Positions 1 through 11,454 of a stretch of 64,000 nt of DNA are shown here, piece after piece. The translations under genes and the position numbers were made by a program. Position 1 is the stretch's first letter. Each line of letters starts with the position of its first letter. The notes beneath the pieces were generated by a model. The model worked only from the letters and a program-made list of their open reading frames with translations. It was not told the origin of the DNA and searched no databases. Source of the stretch: Cinclus cinclus (lineage: Eukaryota > Chordata > Aves > Passeriformes > Cinclidae); NCBI RefSeq assembly GCF_963662255.1, contig NC_085049.1, positions 65,519,158 to 65,583,157 of the forward strand. Reading direction: 5' to 3'.

Positions 1-111
1 AATTATCCTTAATGTCCCTCCCAGCTCAAACCTTTATGGGATTCTCTGAAGTGTTGGGGTGATGACAGCATCAGAGCCTGTCCCTGTTGATATTTTTTCC
101 TTCCTGCACAG

Positions 112-3100
112 AACAACTGGGAGCCATCCCAGAATTTAAGGGCCTGGGTCCTTTGTTCAAGTCCTCAGAGCCAGTGCAGCTTACAGAAGCAGAAACAGAG
201 TATTTTGTTTGCTGCATCAAGCACATCTTCACAAACCACATCGTTTTCCAGGTGAGGGAATCCACCCCTTTTTCCCAGGGCCCAGCAGGATTAGTAAGAG
301 TTGATCAAAGCACAAGAAATTTGCTGCATGCCGTGGAGGATTTTATCTGATTTGAGGGGGGAAAAAAAAAACCTCTGGATGAGGAAGTGTTTCCAAGTCC
401 TTTTCCCTGTTTGCTGCTGCAGTTTGACTGCACCAACACCTTGAATGATCAGCTCCTGGAGAGGGTCACGGTGCAGATGGAGCCATCAGATGCTTATGAT
501 GTGATCTGCTGCATCCCAGCTCCCAGCCTGGCCTACAACCAGCCTGGAATGTGCTACACCCTGGTCAGGATCCCCCAGGATGACCCTACTGCAGGTGAGA
601 AATTGTGCCCCACAAATCCCTCAAATGAAGGGTTTTTTTGGGCATCTCCAGGAGTTGAGGCTGCGAGGTTTGGTTCATCTTCAAATCCTCGGTTGTTTCT
701 TTTCTGCTTTTCTGTGTGTCACAAGTGCTGGTTTTTAGCAAAATAACTTTTATAAATGATTAGTGGTGTTGGATGATTAAAAATGGGATGTTGAAGAGGA
801 TTGCAGAGCATGCAGGTAATGGAAACTTGGATTTATTGTCTGGAGTCAATGAAAGGAACATGTTTAAAACTATGGATGTTTGGTAGTGTTCAACAACAGA
901 ACCAGTAAAGCAAAAATGCAGATAAAATAAAAATATTCCTAATTCAAGGCTTTGTTTAATGGACTGATTAAGTTTTTCCTCTCTTTAGACAATCAGAAAC
1001 TATACAAAATAGAGGAATGAGATGTTCTTGGACATGAAACTTCCTTTCTTTCTTCATGTCACTTTAAACACCACTGGGTTTGCAGTTATTTAACGTGACT
1101 TACCAGTGGAGTGAACTTTTAAGTTGTTTTAATACCAGGGAAGATTAGAACTAACCTGAATTTGCTGGACTCTGGGTTTGAATCATATTCCATTTGTCAG
1201 AAATCTGTGTGGAATTTTTCCTGGTGGCTATTGCTGGATTTCATGGCAGAATTTGCAATCAGTGATTTCTTACTGAGCTCTTCCTTTGGCCTTCATTGTA
1301 AAATCAAAGGGAAGAGTTATACTAAAGTGCTGTGTCCCAGACACATCTATATTCGTGGGGCAAAACTGATGGATATGCCAGTCTCTTTTTTGGGAAGTGA
1401 GGGCTCCAGCAGAGAAGTTTCCCACAATTATCCAGGATTTCTCTCTTCCCAGTCACTTGTACCTTCAGCTGCACCATGAAGTTCACGGTGAGGGACTGTG
1501 ACCCCAACACGGGGGTACCAGAAGAGGATGGCTATGAGGATGAATATGTGGTGAGTCCAGGATTTCTTCCCTATTTCCTTATCACTAATTTGGGATAAAT
1601 GTGACCATTGGGTCAAGTTTCCTCTCAATCCTGAAATCAATCAATCTGAAACACCAAAATAGTGTGAAATGTCATTGTTAGGTCCTTCCCCAAAACTTCA
1701 TTTCTGTCAAAAGTTTTAGCGCCCTGTGGAATAGAATTTGTGGGGACAGAGAGGAGGGAAGGAAAAAATAACTTCCATTGTCTGTTTTCAGAATTGGGCT
1801 CCATTATTTCCACCCCAAACATTTAAATTTTTGTTAGTTGTGTGGTTAATGATAGGGATACAGTCAGATTTCAGGAGATACTGGAGGAAATAAAGCAGCC
1901 AGGCTGGGAGAGCTGGGAATGTTCACCTGGAGAAGGGAAGGATCCAGGGAGAGCTTCCAGAACATTCCAGGGCCTGAAAGGGCTCCAGGAGAGCTGGAGA
2001 GGGACTGGGGACAAGGCCTGGAGGGACAGGACACAGGGAATGGCTTCCACTGCCAGAGGGCAGGGATGGATGGGATCTTGGGAATTGGGAATTCCTGGCT
2101 GGGCTGCAATTGCCAGAGCAGCTGTGGCTGCTCCTGGATCCCTGGGATGTCCAAGGAAAGGTTGGAGCAGCCTGGGATGGTGGGAGGTGTCGCTGCCCAT
2201 GGCAGGGGTTGAAACTGGATTATCTTAAATTCCTTCCAACCCAAACCATCCCATGATTCCATGGATTCTGAGGAAGGCCAGGAGGGGCTGCAAAAGGCTT
2301 TGACCCATCAAGTGATGGCCTCATTTTCTGCTCTCCTTTAGTCTCACAGATGTTTTGTGCAAATATTTTTTAGGTTTACAGATGATCACCACAAATACCA
2401 TTTATGCTCTTTTTATACCATATTATTATATGGTTCTCTTGGAATTAAAACCAGGCATTGTCTTGGAAAAATGCTGTGTGCTTTTTTTTCCCTTTCTGAG
2501 GTGAGGATCATTTCCATAACTGACCTGAAAATTTCCCTTTTTTTTTTTTTTTTTTCCTCACAGTTGGAAGATTTGGAGGTGACAGTGTCTGATCATCTCC
2601 AAAAAGTTTTAAAGCCCAACTTCGCAGCTGCCTGGGAAGAGGTGGGAGATGACTTTGAGAAAGAAGAAACCTTTGCACTCAGTTCCATCAAAACCCTGGA
2701 TGGTGAGAGAATCCCTCATTTGTTGATCACCCCCCTGCCACACTGGGGTTTTATTAAGTGTAATAAATAATTACCTGGAATAATTTTCTTCATCTCTGAA
2801 TGCAGAAGCTGTCAATAACATCATCAAGTTCCTGGGCATGCAGCCCTGTGAGAGGTCAGATAAAGTGCCGGAGAACAAAAATTCTCACACCCTCTACTTG
2901 GCTGGTAAGTGTTCCTGCTGCTGAATTTCACGTTCCCATGTCCCCACAGATTTTTCGAAATGAAGAGAAATAGTTTAGGAGACCCTGCTGTTATTTTGGG
3001 AGTTTTTTCTCTGTAGAAAGTTTGTTGTTTTTTTTTCTCTGAAGTGACTGAGTGTGTTGAAAGCAGCTGGTCGTAACTTGGAGACCTCTCTGCCTTGGAG

Positions 3101-4118
3101 TGCTCAGGCCAAGCACTTGGAATGGGGGAATTCCACCTGTGGGAATGGTGGAGAATCTCTGATTTGAGAACTTCCAGAGCAGAAATTCCATCATGAAATC
3201 TCTCAGCAGGGTGATTCTGGGAGTGTCTCATTCTCAACTTTCTGTTGCTGAAGTCACATCCTGAGTCACCCTGCAGCACCCACGGCTTCTCCTAGAATCA
3301 TGGAACTGTTCAGGTTGGGAAAGGTCTCTGAGGTCAGAGAGTCCAACCGTCCCCAGCACTGCCAAGGCCACCACTGCCCCATGTCCCCAAGTTTCACATC
3401 CACAGGGCTTTGAAATCCCTGCAGGCATGGGGTCTTCACCATTGCCCAGGGCTTTACAACCCTTTCCAGGAAGGAATTTTCCCAAAATTCCTGGACCCTG
3501 GCCCAGCCTGAGGCCATTCCCTCTCCTCCTGTCCCTGTTCCATGGGAGCAGAGCCCAAGCCCCAGCTGTCCACTCCTGTCCGGGAGCTGTGCAGAGCCAC
3601 AAGGTCCCCCCTGAGCCTCCTTTTCCTGCTTCTCCAGACCCTTCCCAGCTCCATTCCCTTCCTTGGACATGCTCCAGCCCCTCCAGATCTCTCCTCAGGA
3701 TTCCAGAGTGTCCCTCAAGGACAGTCCCTGCCCCGAGGCTGTGCCCACACTGGGACTGGCACAGCCCTGGTGCCATTGGCCTCTTGCCCACCTGGAGATG
3801 TCCAGCCACTGTCACCAAGCACCCCCAGGGCCTTTCCCAGCTTTCCAGCCTGGAGCATTCCATGGAGTTGTGACCCACATGCAGAACCTGAAGACTAAAC
3901 CTGTGCTGACCTCAGCTGCTGTTCCCTGCATCAGAACTGGATCCCTGAGCCTCTCTAAAGTGACCTCTCCCTGTTGCTTTGTCCCAGGTGTGTACAGAGG
4001 TGGCTGTGACGTGCTGGTCAGGTCCAGGTTGGCACTTGGGGACGGTGTGACCATGCAGGTGACAGTCAGGAGCAAGGACGAGACATCCGTCGATGTCATC
4101 CTGGCTTCCGTGGGCTGA
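112..4118 (+). CDS. COPG2: COPG2, coatomer subunit gamma-2 (3' part: last six coding exons)
   Basis: C-terminal appendage of the gamma subunit of the COPI coat, which acts on Golgi-derived vesicles in Golgi-ER and intra-Golgi traffic. Coding exons: 112-251, 423-594, 1453-1550, 2564-2702, 2806-2904, 3988-4118, all with AG/GT borders and matching phases; the stop is TGA at 4116-4118. Together they give about 258 residues, close to the human C-terminus from the [21 protein letters not shown] region through [30 protein letters not shown], the [16 protein letters not shown] segment, [17 protein letters not shown] and VILASVG. The appendage is the part that binds accessory factors such as ArfGAP2. 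Gamma-2 rather than gamma-1 is chosen from residues such as [11 protein letters not shown] and [25 protein letters not shown], and from linkage to MEST. The 5' exons lie outside the window. The gene converges on MEST. Confidence 0.95.
1890..2272 (+). mobile_element. CR1-type LINE 3' fragment (COPG2 intron)
   Basis: About 380 bp containing the string of phrases shared by all CR1 copies here: a heads-of-element GAGAAGGGAAGGATCCAGGG, then GGGACAGGACACAGGGAATGG, CTGGATCCCTGGGATGTCCA, GGGAGGTGTC.GCTGCCCATGGC, and a tail of CCAACCCAAACCATCCCATG followed by ATTCCATGGATTC. The tail matches the octamer-repeat end typical of avian CR1. It is truncated at its 5' end and codes for no protein. Confidence 0.8.
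3290..3805 (-). mobile_element. CR1-type LINE 3' fragment, reverse orientation (last COPG2 intron)
   Basis: Begins with AGAATCATGGAACTGTTCAG, the reverse complement of a CR1 tail, and runs about 500 bp through phrases typical of a longer CR1 3' end (for example the CCACAGGGCTTTGAAATCCC and GGAAGGAATTTTCCC regions). It differs in subfamily from the copy at 1890. Long reading frames across it on both strands are by-products of its C-rich composition. Confidence 0.65.
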
Positions 4119-4148
4119 CAGTTCCAGCACTGCAATTCCTGGAATTCC

Positions 4149-4251
4149 TTTTTTTTGGGTTTTTTTGGTTTTTTTTTTTTGTTTTGTTTTTTTTTTTTTT
4201 TTTTTTTTTTTTGTTTTTTTTTTTTGTTTTTTTTTTTGTTTTTTGTTTTTT
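4149..4251 (+). repeat. Interrupted poly-T tract in the COPG2 3' UTR
   Basis: Runs of T broken by single or grouped G residues, starting about 30 bases after the COPG2 stop codon. It lies in the 3' UTR of COPG2 on the + strand; as poly-A it would be downstream of the MEST end on the other strand. It may be the decayed tail of a retroposed element, but no element body is recognisable beside it. Confidence 0.7.
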
Positions 4252-4457
4252 CCCTGGATGTCTTTCTGCATGTGGTTTTTATTCCTCAGTTTGGGAGATC
4301 TTTTGTATGATGTTCCATTAGTGGCTGGCTGGTACTGAGCCATTTCCATGTCCCTTCCTCTGTTGTCACCTACATATTCCCACTTAACTTATGGCATCTC
4401 AAGCAGAGAAGATAAAAGATGCGAGAAAACAGAACCAGATTTTTGTCAAAATTGCTT

Positions 4458-4463
4458 TTTATT
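4458..4463 (-). terminator. Likely MEST polyadenylation signal (AATAAA on the minus strand)
   Basis: TTTATT on the + strand, about 740 bases past the MEST stop codon. Another minus-strand AATAAA lies nearer the gene at 4585-4590. Either makes the MEST 3' UTR overlap or nearly touch the COPG2 3' end. Confidence 0.5.
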
Positions 4464-4470
4464 AACAGAA

Positions 4471-4476
4471 AATAAA
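4471..4476 (+). terminator. Likely COPG2 polyadenylation signal (AATAAA)
   Basis: Perfect AATAAA about 350 bases after the COPG2 stop. A second AATAAA follows at 4515-4520. Which is used cannot be told from sequence. Confidence 0.55.
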
Positions 4477-5203
4477 CACTGGTTCAAGTGGTGGAATTCA
4501 TATGAATTACTATTAATAAAATAGAAACTTTTTTTGTTCTAATTCTCTCTGTTCCAGTACAGAAAAAATAGCCTATAATGGCTGTTTATTAAGCAAAAAT
4601 CCCTTATTGCTAAAGGGATGCTATTAAATTCCCAACATAAACAATTAAAAAACACCCCAAACCTCCAAATTTGCAATATTTTTGTGACTGTCTCTTCTTC
4701 CACACAGAAAAATCAGTGTACAGACATTAAACTCCAGCTCTTGAGGCAGATTCAATTCTCTGAGCTTTGTCAGCTAATACCCAAAGCCCTGGGCAGCCTT
4801 TTCCTGGGTTCAAATTGGGAAAAAAACCGTATGAAAAACTGGGAAGGGAGGGGGATGGAGGGATTTTGTGAGGGAACTTCTGCCTCTCCCTGCTGCTGGA
4901 GTGGTTGTTTCTTCCCAAGTCAGGGTGATGAAGGAAATAAGAAATTCTGATTCAATGTTAATTCAAACCTCTCCCTCTCTACATAGAGTTAAGCTAGGCA
5001 AGAAGGAGAGTACAAGGCTGGAAGAGCTGCCAGCATCCTGCTTTTCCCCTCATTTTTCCAGTTCTCCAAGGATTTCACTCAGTTTAGCAGCCCAGGATGA
5101 GGGTGTGAGCACAGTGCTGGATGTGGAAGAGAAAAATCAATGTTTTTTTTCCTGCCCCCAAAGCCTGACTCTGAGCAAAGAGTGAGACCTGAGCTGCAGC
5201 AGC

Positions 5204-8200
5204 TCAGAAGGAGTTGATGAAGTTCAGGTAGGCATTCAGAAATCCTGTGGGATCCTCCAGCTGGGGATAGTGGCTGATGTGGTCATCCAGCACGGACACT
5301 GTGGACATGGGAAGCACCTTCCTGATGGAAAAACAGAACAAGACTTAAGCACAGGAATTGCTGCAGACTCGACCCTCTTGCACAGCCAGGATTCTGCCCA
5401 TTTTTTGGGATTAAAAAGCCCAGAGCCCCTTCCAAGTGCTGGATTTCTTTCAGGTTAGTTTGAAGGAGGAAATCACAAATCTTCCCTGTGTGGTTTTAAA
5501 ACGGATCATGGGATGGACTGAAAATCCTGATTTTGGTGCTTAAACTGCAGAACCAATTTCCAAATGGCTCTGACTGAATCACCTGGCTGTGCAGGTGACA
5601 GTGGGAATTAAAAACAGCCTCCGTAAGGATGGAATTGAAGGAATAGCCAGGCAAAATATCCCTTGGAATGAAGCCCCAGTTGCACGTTCCCACTTTCGTC
5701 TTACTTGTAAAGCTGGAGGAACTCTGGATGTGGATTCACAGGGTCCAGGGGCCCATAGATGAGATGCACTGCAAGGGAAGCCCAGACAGAGCTTTTTTTA
5801 TCCATTAATTACTAGTTTCATTAATTAAACCATCCCCAAGGAGACCTGCAGGAGCGTTCCCTCCTCACATAAAGCTTGGGAAGCTTCCAGTGGAGCACTG
5901 AACAAAACAGCTCTGAATGGGCTCTTGCTGGTGTGCCCTGGGGTCAAGTTCAGCCTCCAACCCAAATTTTTCCCTGGATGCAACTTTTTGAGCTTGAAAA
6001 GTTCCTCAGCTTCCCTGGAGCAGCACTTGGAGAACCAGCTGTGAACCAGGGAACGTTTTCTCTGCTGAAAAACCGGGAGTTGAGCTCAGAATAACGAGAG
6101 GCTGATTAGTGGACAGAGCCTGGAAGGGAGGGGGGCAATTCCCAGAAATCCCAACCAGGAAAGGAATGGATTCCTACTCACATGGGACCGAGGTAGACAT
6201 CAAAGCCCCAACCCAGCGCTCTCTGTGCTTCTTTCTCTGGTTTATGTACTGCAAAACACTGAAGGAAAAGTTGTTACACAGTGGATGCTGCCCAACCTGG
6301 AATTTGCTCCTGGGGGATGTGGACAAAAGGAGATCCAGGTGGGATCTGTGTCCCATGGGAAACTGGGCTTAGTGACTCTTCTCCTACTGGGGGAAGGGGA
6401 GACAAGGAACTGAACCCAACCACCAGCCCAAGACCTTTCTAGAAGCCACAAACTGGAAGAAGCGTGTCCTTCCCAAAAAGCCCAAATAGAAGATTTGGGA
6501 TTGGGACTTCTGGGAATGGCCCACAAGGTTCAAATCCAGAGGCAAATCTCTCCTGGGACAAATACCTGCCACAGATTGAGCTCCAGTCATTACCAAACCC
6601 CCCCAAATCCAAGCCCTTCCAAAGAAAAAATTCCCAGGTTCCACATCTCAGATTTCCTTGCCTCGCATCATCCCAGAGAATCCCTACTCCAACATCACCC
6701 CACAGCTCCTTTTTGGGATGTAATGTTGATCCCAGACTCCAAAAGAAGCAGCTGGATGTTCTGGAGAGCCTGGCTGAGCTCTGGGAACCTCGGAGCAGGT
6801 GTGACATTAAGCTCATGCTGGAATTCATGCTGAGCTACCTGTCCATAACAAGATTCCCGTCGTTATTCCGCACTGCCGTCCACATATCCCAGAATTCCGC
6901 CTGTGAGGGCTGCGTGTAGGGCCCAAAAACTGCCCCAAGCCTGGAAAAAAATGGAATTTGGAGAGACACAGCAGCAGCAGCTGTGTCAGGGAACCACTCA
7001 AAAACTACTTTAGGGCGAAAAATTCCAGCACTTCCAGTTTCCACAGCAAAACTCCAAGTGCTGAGATGTCCCCCAGATAAGCTGGGAAAAGTTGGATAGC
7101 CTCAAAAGGCATTTTTTGTGGGGCAAAAAAGGATTTTTAACACTGCTAAAACATAAAAAATCTAATTGTACAGGGTTTTTGTTGCCTCTGAAATGTGTAA
7201 TTCCAACAGTTGTGGGAGAGGAAGATTTCAGTGTCCAGGGAAAAGTTGTTTGGTTTATTATTAAACTGACGTGCTCAGCCAGTGTGGAGAGGGAATGGTC
7301 CAGAGGTCAATCCCACCTCTCTAGGGACAGTGCCAGGGAATCTGCTCCCTGCCAAATCCCTGATTTATGGAGTCATGGAATGGTTGGGGTTGGAAGGGAA
7401 TTTAAGAATCATTCACTCCTACCCCCTGCCATGGGCAAGGACACCTCCCAGTGTCCGGGGTGCTCCAGCCTGGCCTTGGACACTTCCAGGGATCCAGGGG
7501 CAGCTACAGCTTCTCTGGGAATTCCATTCCAGGGACTCCCCACCCTCCCAGTCAAGAATTCCTTCTAATTCCTGCATTTCCCCTTTCCCACTTGGTTCTG
7601 GTGGGATTGTGCCCAGCACCCCCAAGCCCCGACTCACCCTCCGGAGAAGAAGAAGAAGTTCATCAGCCTCAGGATGATGGGGGACAGCAACCCCCCATCC
7701 TTGAGGAGCTTGGGAAGAAGGGAAGGAAAGAGAGAGCACAAGTCAGCATGGGACACATGGATAAATCCATGGAGGGCTTTTCCCACGCTCAGCCCCTTGA
7801 GGAGTTGCTGAGGGGTGTTGATTTGGGATTTTGGGATTCAATATGACTAGAGAGGGGAGCAGCTCACCTTCTGGATGAAGCGGGGGTGGTGAGTTTCAGG
7901 AAAAATCCCTGGAAGGACATCAAAAAACAGAGCTGTAAGGCTGGAAGTGTTTTGCTCCACATCTCCCAGTTTGTCGCCCCTCATGGTGCTGTGAAAGTGG
8001 CCCAGGGAGCCCCAGGATTGATGCTCCTGGTTAATTACAGCACCTTGATTGCAATCCTTGGGATTGGGTGCTGGAGATGTGAAGGCCAACCCATCCCATG
8101 GATTTGGATCCTATGGATCCCCATCCATGGACCCCATTCCATGGATCACAACACATCCCATGGATCCCAAACCATCCCATGGATTCCCCATCCCATGGAT

Positions 8201-10526
8201 TCCCCATCTCATGGATCCCATTCCATGGACCCCAATCCATCCCATGGATTCCATTCCATGTATCCCAACCCATCCCATGGATCCCCATTCCATGGACCCC
8301 ATTCTATGGACCCCATCCCATGGATCCCAACCCATCCCATGGATCCCAACCCACCCCATGGACCCCATTCCATGGACCCCATCCCATGGGTCCAATTCCA
8401 TGGATCCCTATCCCATGGATCCCATTCCATGGGTCCCCATCCCATGGATCTGAACCCATCCCAACCCATCCCATGGATTTATGCCCCATGGATCCCATCC
8501 CAAACCTTACCTCCATTGGATAAACAGAGGCTGTTGATCAGGATGCTCCCAGTTTTATTGTGCTCATACCTGGGGACAGCAGAGAAGAAGGTGAAACACA
8601 ACCAAAACTCTCCAGGCTCCGAGAAATGACTGACCAGGAGGTCAAATTGTGTTGGATCATTTCCATTTCCTTTGGGAACTGGACAGGTGGAAGCCTTGGA
8701 TGTGCCCTGAGACACCTCAGGCACATGGAAAAGGGGATTCTGCACCACATCCTTCCACTTATCTGCTGGAAATCATCTTGGTGGAGACAACAAAGGGCAG
8801 GAGGGGTGGCAGGGACCTGTGGAGCAGCTCCTGGGCCACCGTGTCCCCATAATCGTGGGACAGGAGGTTGATCCTCTGGTGCCGGAGCCCGAGGTGTCGC
8901 AGCAGCCCCTCCACGATGGTGGCCTGCTCGAAGATGGAGTAGCCATGGGGCCTCTGCAAAAGTGGGAGAGGGGTCCCAGTGAGAGCCTGCCCCAGCAGGA
9001 GCCCACAGATTCCAGAATAAATGCCCCAGGGGAGGAATGTGGAAATAGGGAATATGGAAAGGAGCAGCCTGTGAGCCCAGACTCAGAGGTTGGGATGTCC
9101 TGTGGTGTCCACAAGGCCATGGGAGCATTGTCCGTGCCCCAAAGAGATCAAGGGACATTTTGGAATCCCTCAAACCCAGCTGAAGCTCCACCACAAACCT
9201 TCCCTATATCTCTTCCAGTGTTGTAATGACTTACCCCTTTTCCAGAGGTAAATGGGAGGAGGAAAAGCAATTTGTCTCCTCGATAGCAAGAAACAAATTT
9301 CCAGAGTACTGGGCTGAAAGCAACCATGAAAATCCTCATCCCAGGGTACTCACAGGCTTGTCACTGAATCCAAATCCGAGGAAATCCAGGGCAATCACCC
9401 TGTGAAAGCGCTGGGTCAGCCCTTCCCAGATCTGGGAAGAGGAGAAATACATTAAAAAAGCAGTGGGATGCATTAAAATGCATTAGAAATCCACTGGGAC
9501 AAGAGGATGGAAACATCTGCAGTGACAAGCAGCCATGGATGGACATGCTCCTCCCCACCATCCCAGGAGAACGTTCCTGCTCCAAGAAAACAGCAGAAGG
9601 CCAAAATTTCCCAATAAACAGCCAGACTATACCCCACAAAAAAAAAAAAACAACCTAAGGAATTGTCGTTGTTGTTGTTTTCCTGGACTGTGGGATGTGG
9701 AAAGAGCTTGGATTTCACACTGGAAGTGGAACAAGGTGATGTCCTGGAGCACCTCCAGCAGAAATTGGGAATTCTCCTCTGGAGCATGACCCAGCCCTGC
9801 TGTGCTGCCTGCTCATCCCCAGGAGCTGAAAATCCTGGGATTTCCTGTCAGATTCCAACCCCTCACCTTGCTCCAGTCGTAGCTGGATGTTGGGAAGCCG
9901 TGCAGGAGCACCACGACATCAGAGCTACCCACGGCGCCGCTGGAATCTGGGGGGAGAACGGGACACCTCAGAGTCAGCTTTTCCCAAAATTCCTCCCTTC
10001 TAGGATGGGAATTGCTGCTCATCCCACTGGGAATCCACCCTAAAACCAAGGACAGGTTTGGTTCCCACTGCAGTTCCCCTTCGGAAACCTCACTGTGATC
10101 AGTCAAGGGATTTAATTAGCCCAAATTAATTCCAATTATATTATTCCATTATTCCAATAAATCAAATTATTCCAATTAAAAGCCTCTGTGGTGCTGCAAA
10201 AAGGGTTTCCAGTGTCATTTCCATGTTGGCATCCAATGGAGGCTCTTGGGATCCTTCCCACCAAGGTACAAGCACCGATTTTCCCCAGTGAAGTCCATCC
10301 CTGTCGGATCCAGGATGGCAAAAACCACCTTGACCATTTTTAAGAATGTCCCCATGGCCGCCGTTTTGTCACCTCTGTAGAAGATGTTCAAGTCCTTGTA
10401 GGTGAAGAAGCTTCCAGAGGATTTCCAGGAGCGGAGTGCTGGGGAAAGCTGGGGGGGTGGGATGTGCAGGTAGATGGCGAGGAGGGGCACGCCCAGCAGC
10501 CCCACCTGCAGCCACCACTCCTTCAT
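5204..10526 (-). CDS. MEST: MEST, mesoderm-specific transcript alpha/beta-hydrolase
   Basis: Membrane-anchored alpha/beta-hydrolase-fold protein of the ER; its substrate is not settled. Coding exons in gene order: 10526-10373, 9946-9867, 9431-9354, 8953-8817, 8569-8511, 7908-7868, 7708-7638, 6940-6839, 6258-6182, 5768-5705, 5321-5204. All phases join, giving 326 residues, the length I recall for the shorter human isoform. The start is MKEWWLQVG in exon 2, because exon 1 (ending 11619) is read through only by a short upstream frame that stops before its donor. Visible features: hydrophobic N-terminal anchor (about residues 6-20), HGFP oxyanion motif (67-70), nucleophile elbow SHDYG with Asp138 as in epoxide-hydrolase and dehalogenase relatives, GPLDPVNP, and a C-terminal [13 protein letters not shown] with the likely catalytic His. 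The gene is head to head with CEP41. MEST is imprinted in therian mammals; nothing here bears on imprinting. Confidence 0.95.
7374..7570 (-). mobile_element. CR1-type LINE fragment, reverse orientation (MEST intron)
   Basis: Starts GTCATGGAATGGTTGGGGTT and continues with the reverse complement of the shared CR1 3' end (CCTGCCATGGGCAAGGACAC, then GGCCTTGGACACTTCCAGGG). About 200 bp, just 68 bases past the donor of the MEST exon at 7638-7708. Confidence 0.75.
8088..8500. repeat. Tandem repeat of CCATGGATCCCA-type units (MEST intron)
   Basis: About 400 bp made of degenerate units of roughly 18-20 bp built from ATCCCATGGATCCCAACCC and close variants with CATTCCATGGACCCC. It ends only about 10 bases before the donor side of the MEST exon at 8511-8569, so it abuts a splice site. 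Because CCATGG and GGATCC are palindromic, both strands read alike, and several long spurious reading frames (rich in Pro, His, Met, Asp, Trp) cross it. Confidence 0.9.
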
Positions 10527-10599
10527 CCTGCAGGACACAGCCAGGACACTGGAGTCACCCCGGAGTTCCTGCATTCCCACAGAGATCCCCAGGATCCCA

Positions 10600-10732
10600 G
10601 AGCCCCTTTCCATGTCCCCAAACCCCCCCCCATTCCTAAAGCCACATCCATGTCCCCAAAAACTCCCCCATTCCTATATCCACATCCATGTCCCCAAAAC
10701 TCCTCTATTCCCATAACCTGCATGTCCCCATG
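10600..10732. repeat. Minisatellite, about 38-bp unit, 3-4 copies (MEST intron 1)
   Basis: Repeated phrase CCCCCATTCCTATATCCACA then TCCATGTCCCCAAAA, in three to four diverged copies. It begins about 70 bases upstream of the MEST exon 2 acceptor, in the gene's direction. Confidence 0.75.
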
Positions 10733-10797
10733 GTGGCAGGTCCAGCAAAGGTTTGGGATTTGAGAGGGAATGTCGGTGTCATTTGGGGTCTGGGGGA

Positions 10798-10985
10798 AAT
10801 TGTGGGGCCATTTGGGGTTTGAGGGGGAACAAGGATCCTCTTTGGGGTTTAAGGGGGATTGTGGGGCCATTTGGATTTTGAGGGTGAATAAGGATCCTCT
10901 CTGGGATCTTAGGGGCGCTGTGGGCCCATTTGGGGTTGGAGGGAGAACATGGGGTCATTGGGAGGCTATGGGGGGCTATGGGGCC
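10798..10985. repeat. Minisatellite, about 60-bp unit, 3 copies (MEST intron 1)
   Basis: The phrase ATTGTGGGGCCATTTGG recurs at 10798 and 10858, with a more diverged third copy near 10918; GAACAAGGATCCTCT recurs with the same spacing. Contiguous with the 38-bp and 79-bp arrays on either side. Confidence 0.7.
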
Positions 10986-11002
10986 ACTGGGGGAACTTGA
11001 AG

Positions 11003-11318
11003 GGTTATGTGGTCATTACGGGGGTTCAGTGGGGCTCTGGGCTAATTGAGACACCTGAGGGGGCTGTGGGGTCACTGGGGAGGTTATGGGGTCATTACGG
11101 GGGTTCAGTGGGGCCCTGGGCTAATTGAGACACCTGAGGGGGCTGCGGGGTCACTGGGGAGGTTATGGGGTCATTAGGGGGGTTCAGTGGGGCCATGGGC
11201 CAATTGAGACACCTGAGGGGGCTGCGGGGTCACTGGGGAGGTTATGGGGTCATTAGGGGGGTTCAGTGGGGCCATGGGCCAATTGAGACACCTGAGGGGG
11301 CTGCGGGGTCACTGGGGG
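11003..11318. repeat. Minisatellite, 79-bp unit, four near-identical copies (MEST intron 1)
   Basis: GGTTATGGGGTCATTA starts units at 11003, 11082, 11161 and 11240, an exact 79-base period. Units differ at only a few sites (GGCTCTGGGCTAATTGAG against GGCCATGGGCCAATTGAG); copies 3 and 4 are identical or nearly so, which means recent duplication. It sits 300 bases from MEST exon 1. Confidence 0.95.
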
Positions 11319-11454
11319 GTGGGGGTCAGGAGCTTATTGGGGTCTGGGAGGTCGTGGCCCAGCCATGCAAGTCAGGGAGCCATGGAAGTCAAAGGGAGGG
11401 GACACACCCACCGGAGAGGACACACCCACCGGAGAGCACACACCCACCAAAGTC

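Noticed and set aside
1842..2262. Overlapping frames of 97-132 codons on both strands, recurring at other sites such as 20276-20733, 23298-23857 and 44047-44763
   Set aside because: All fall within CR1 3' fragments, whose 3' untranslated region has few stops. The same peptides recur at each copy.
8088..8500. Regular repeat considered as a CRISPR array
   Set aside because: Units are degenerate and contiguous without unique spacers, inside an intron of an animal gene.
7886..8629. 247-codon plus-strand frame over the CCATGG repeat
   Set aside because: It crosses a real MEST exon on the other strand and consists mostly of a self-complementary satellite.
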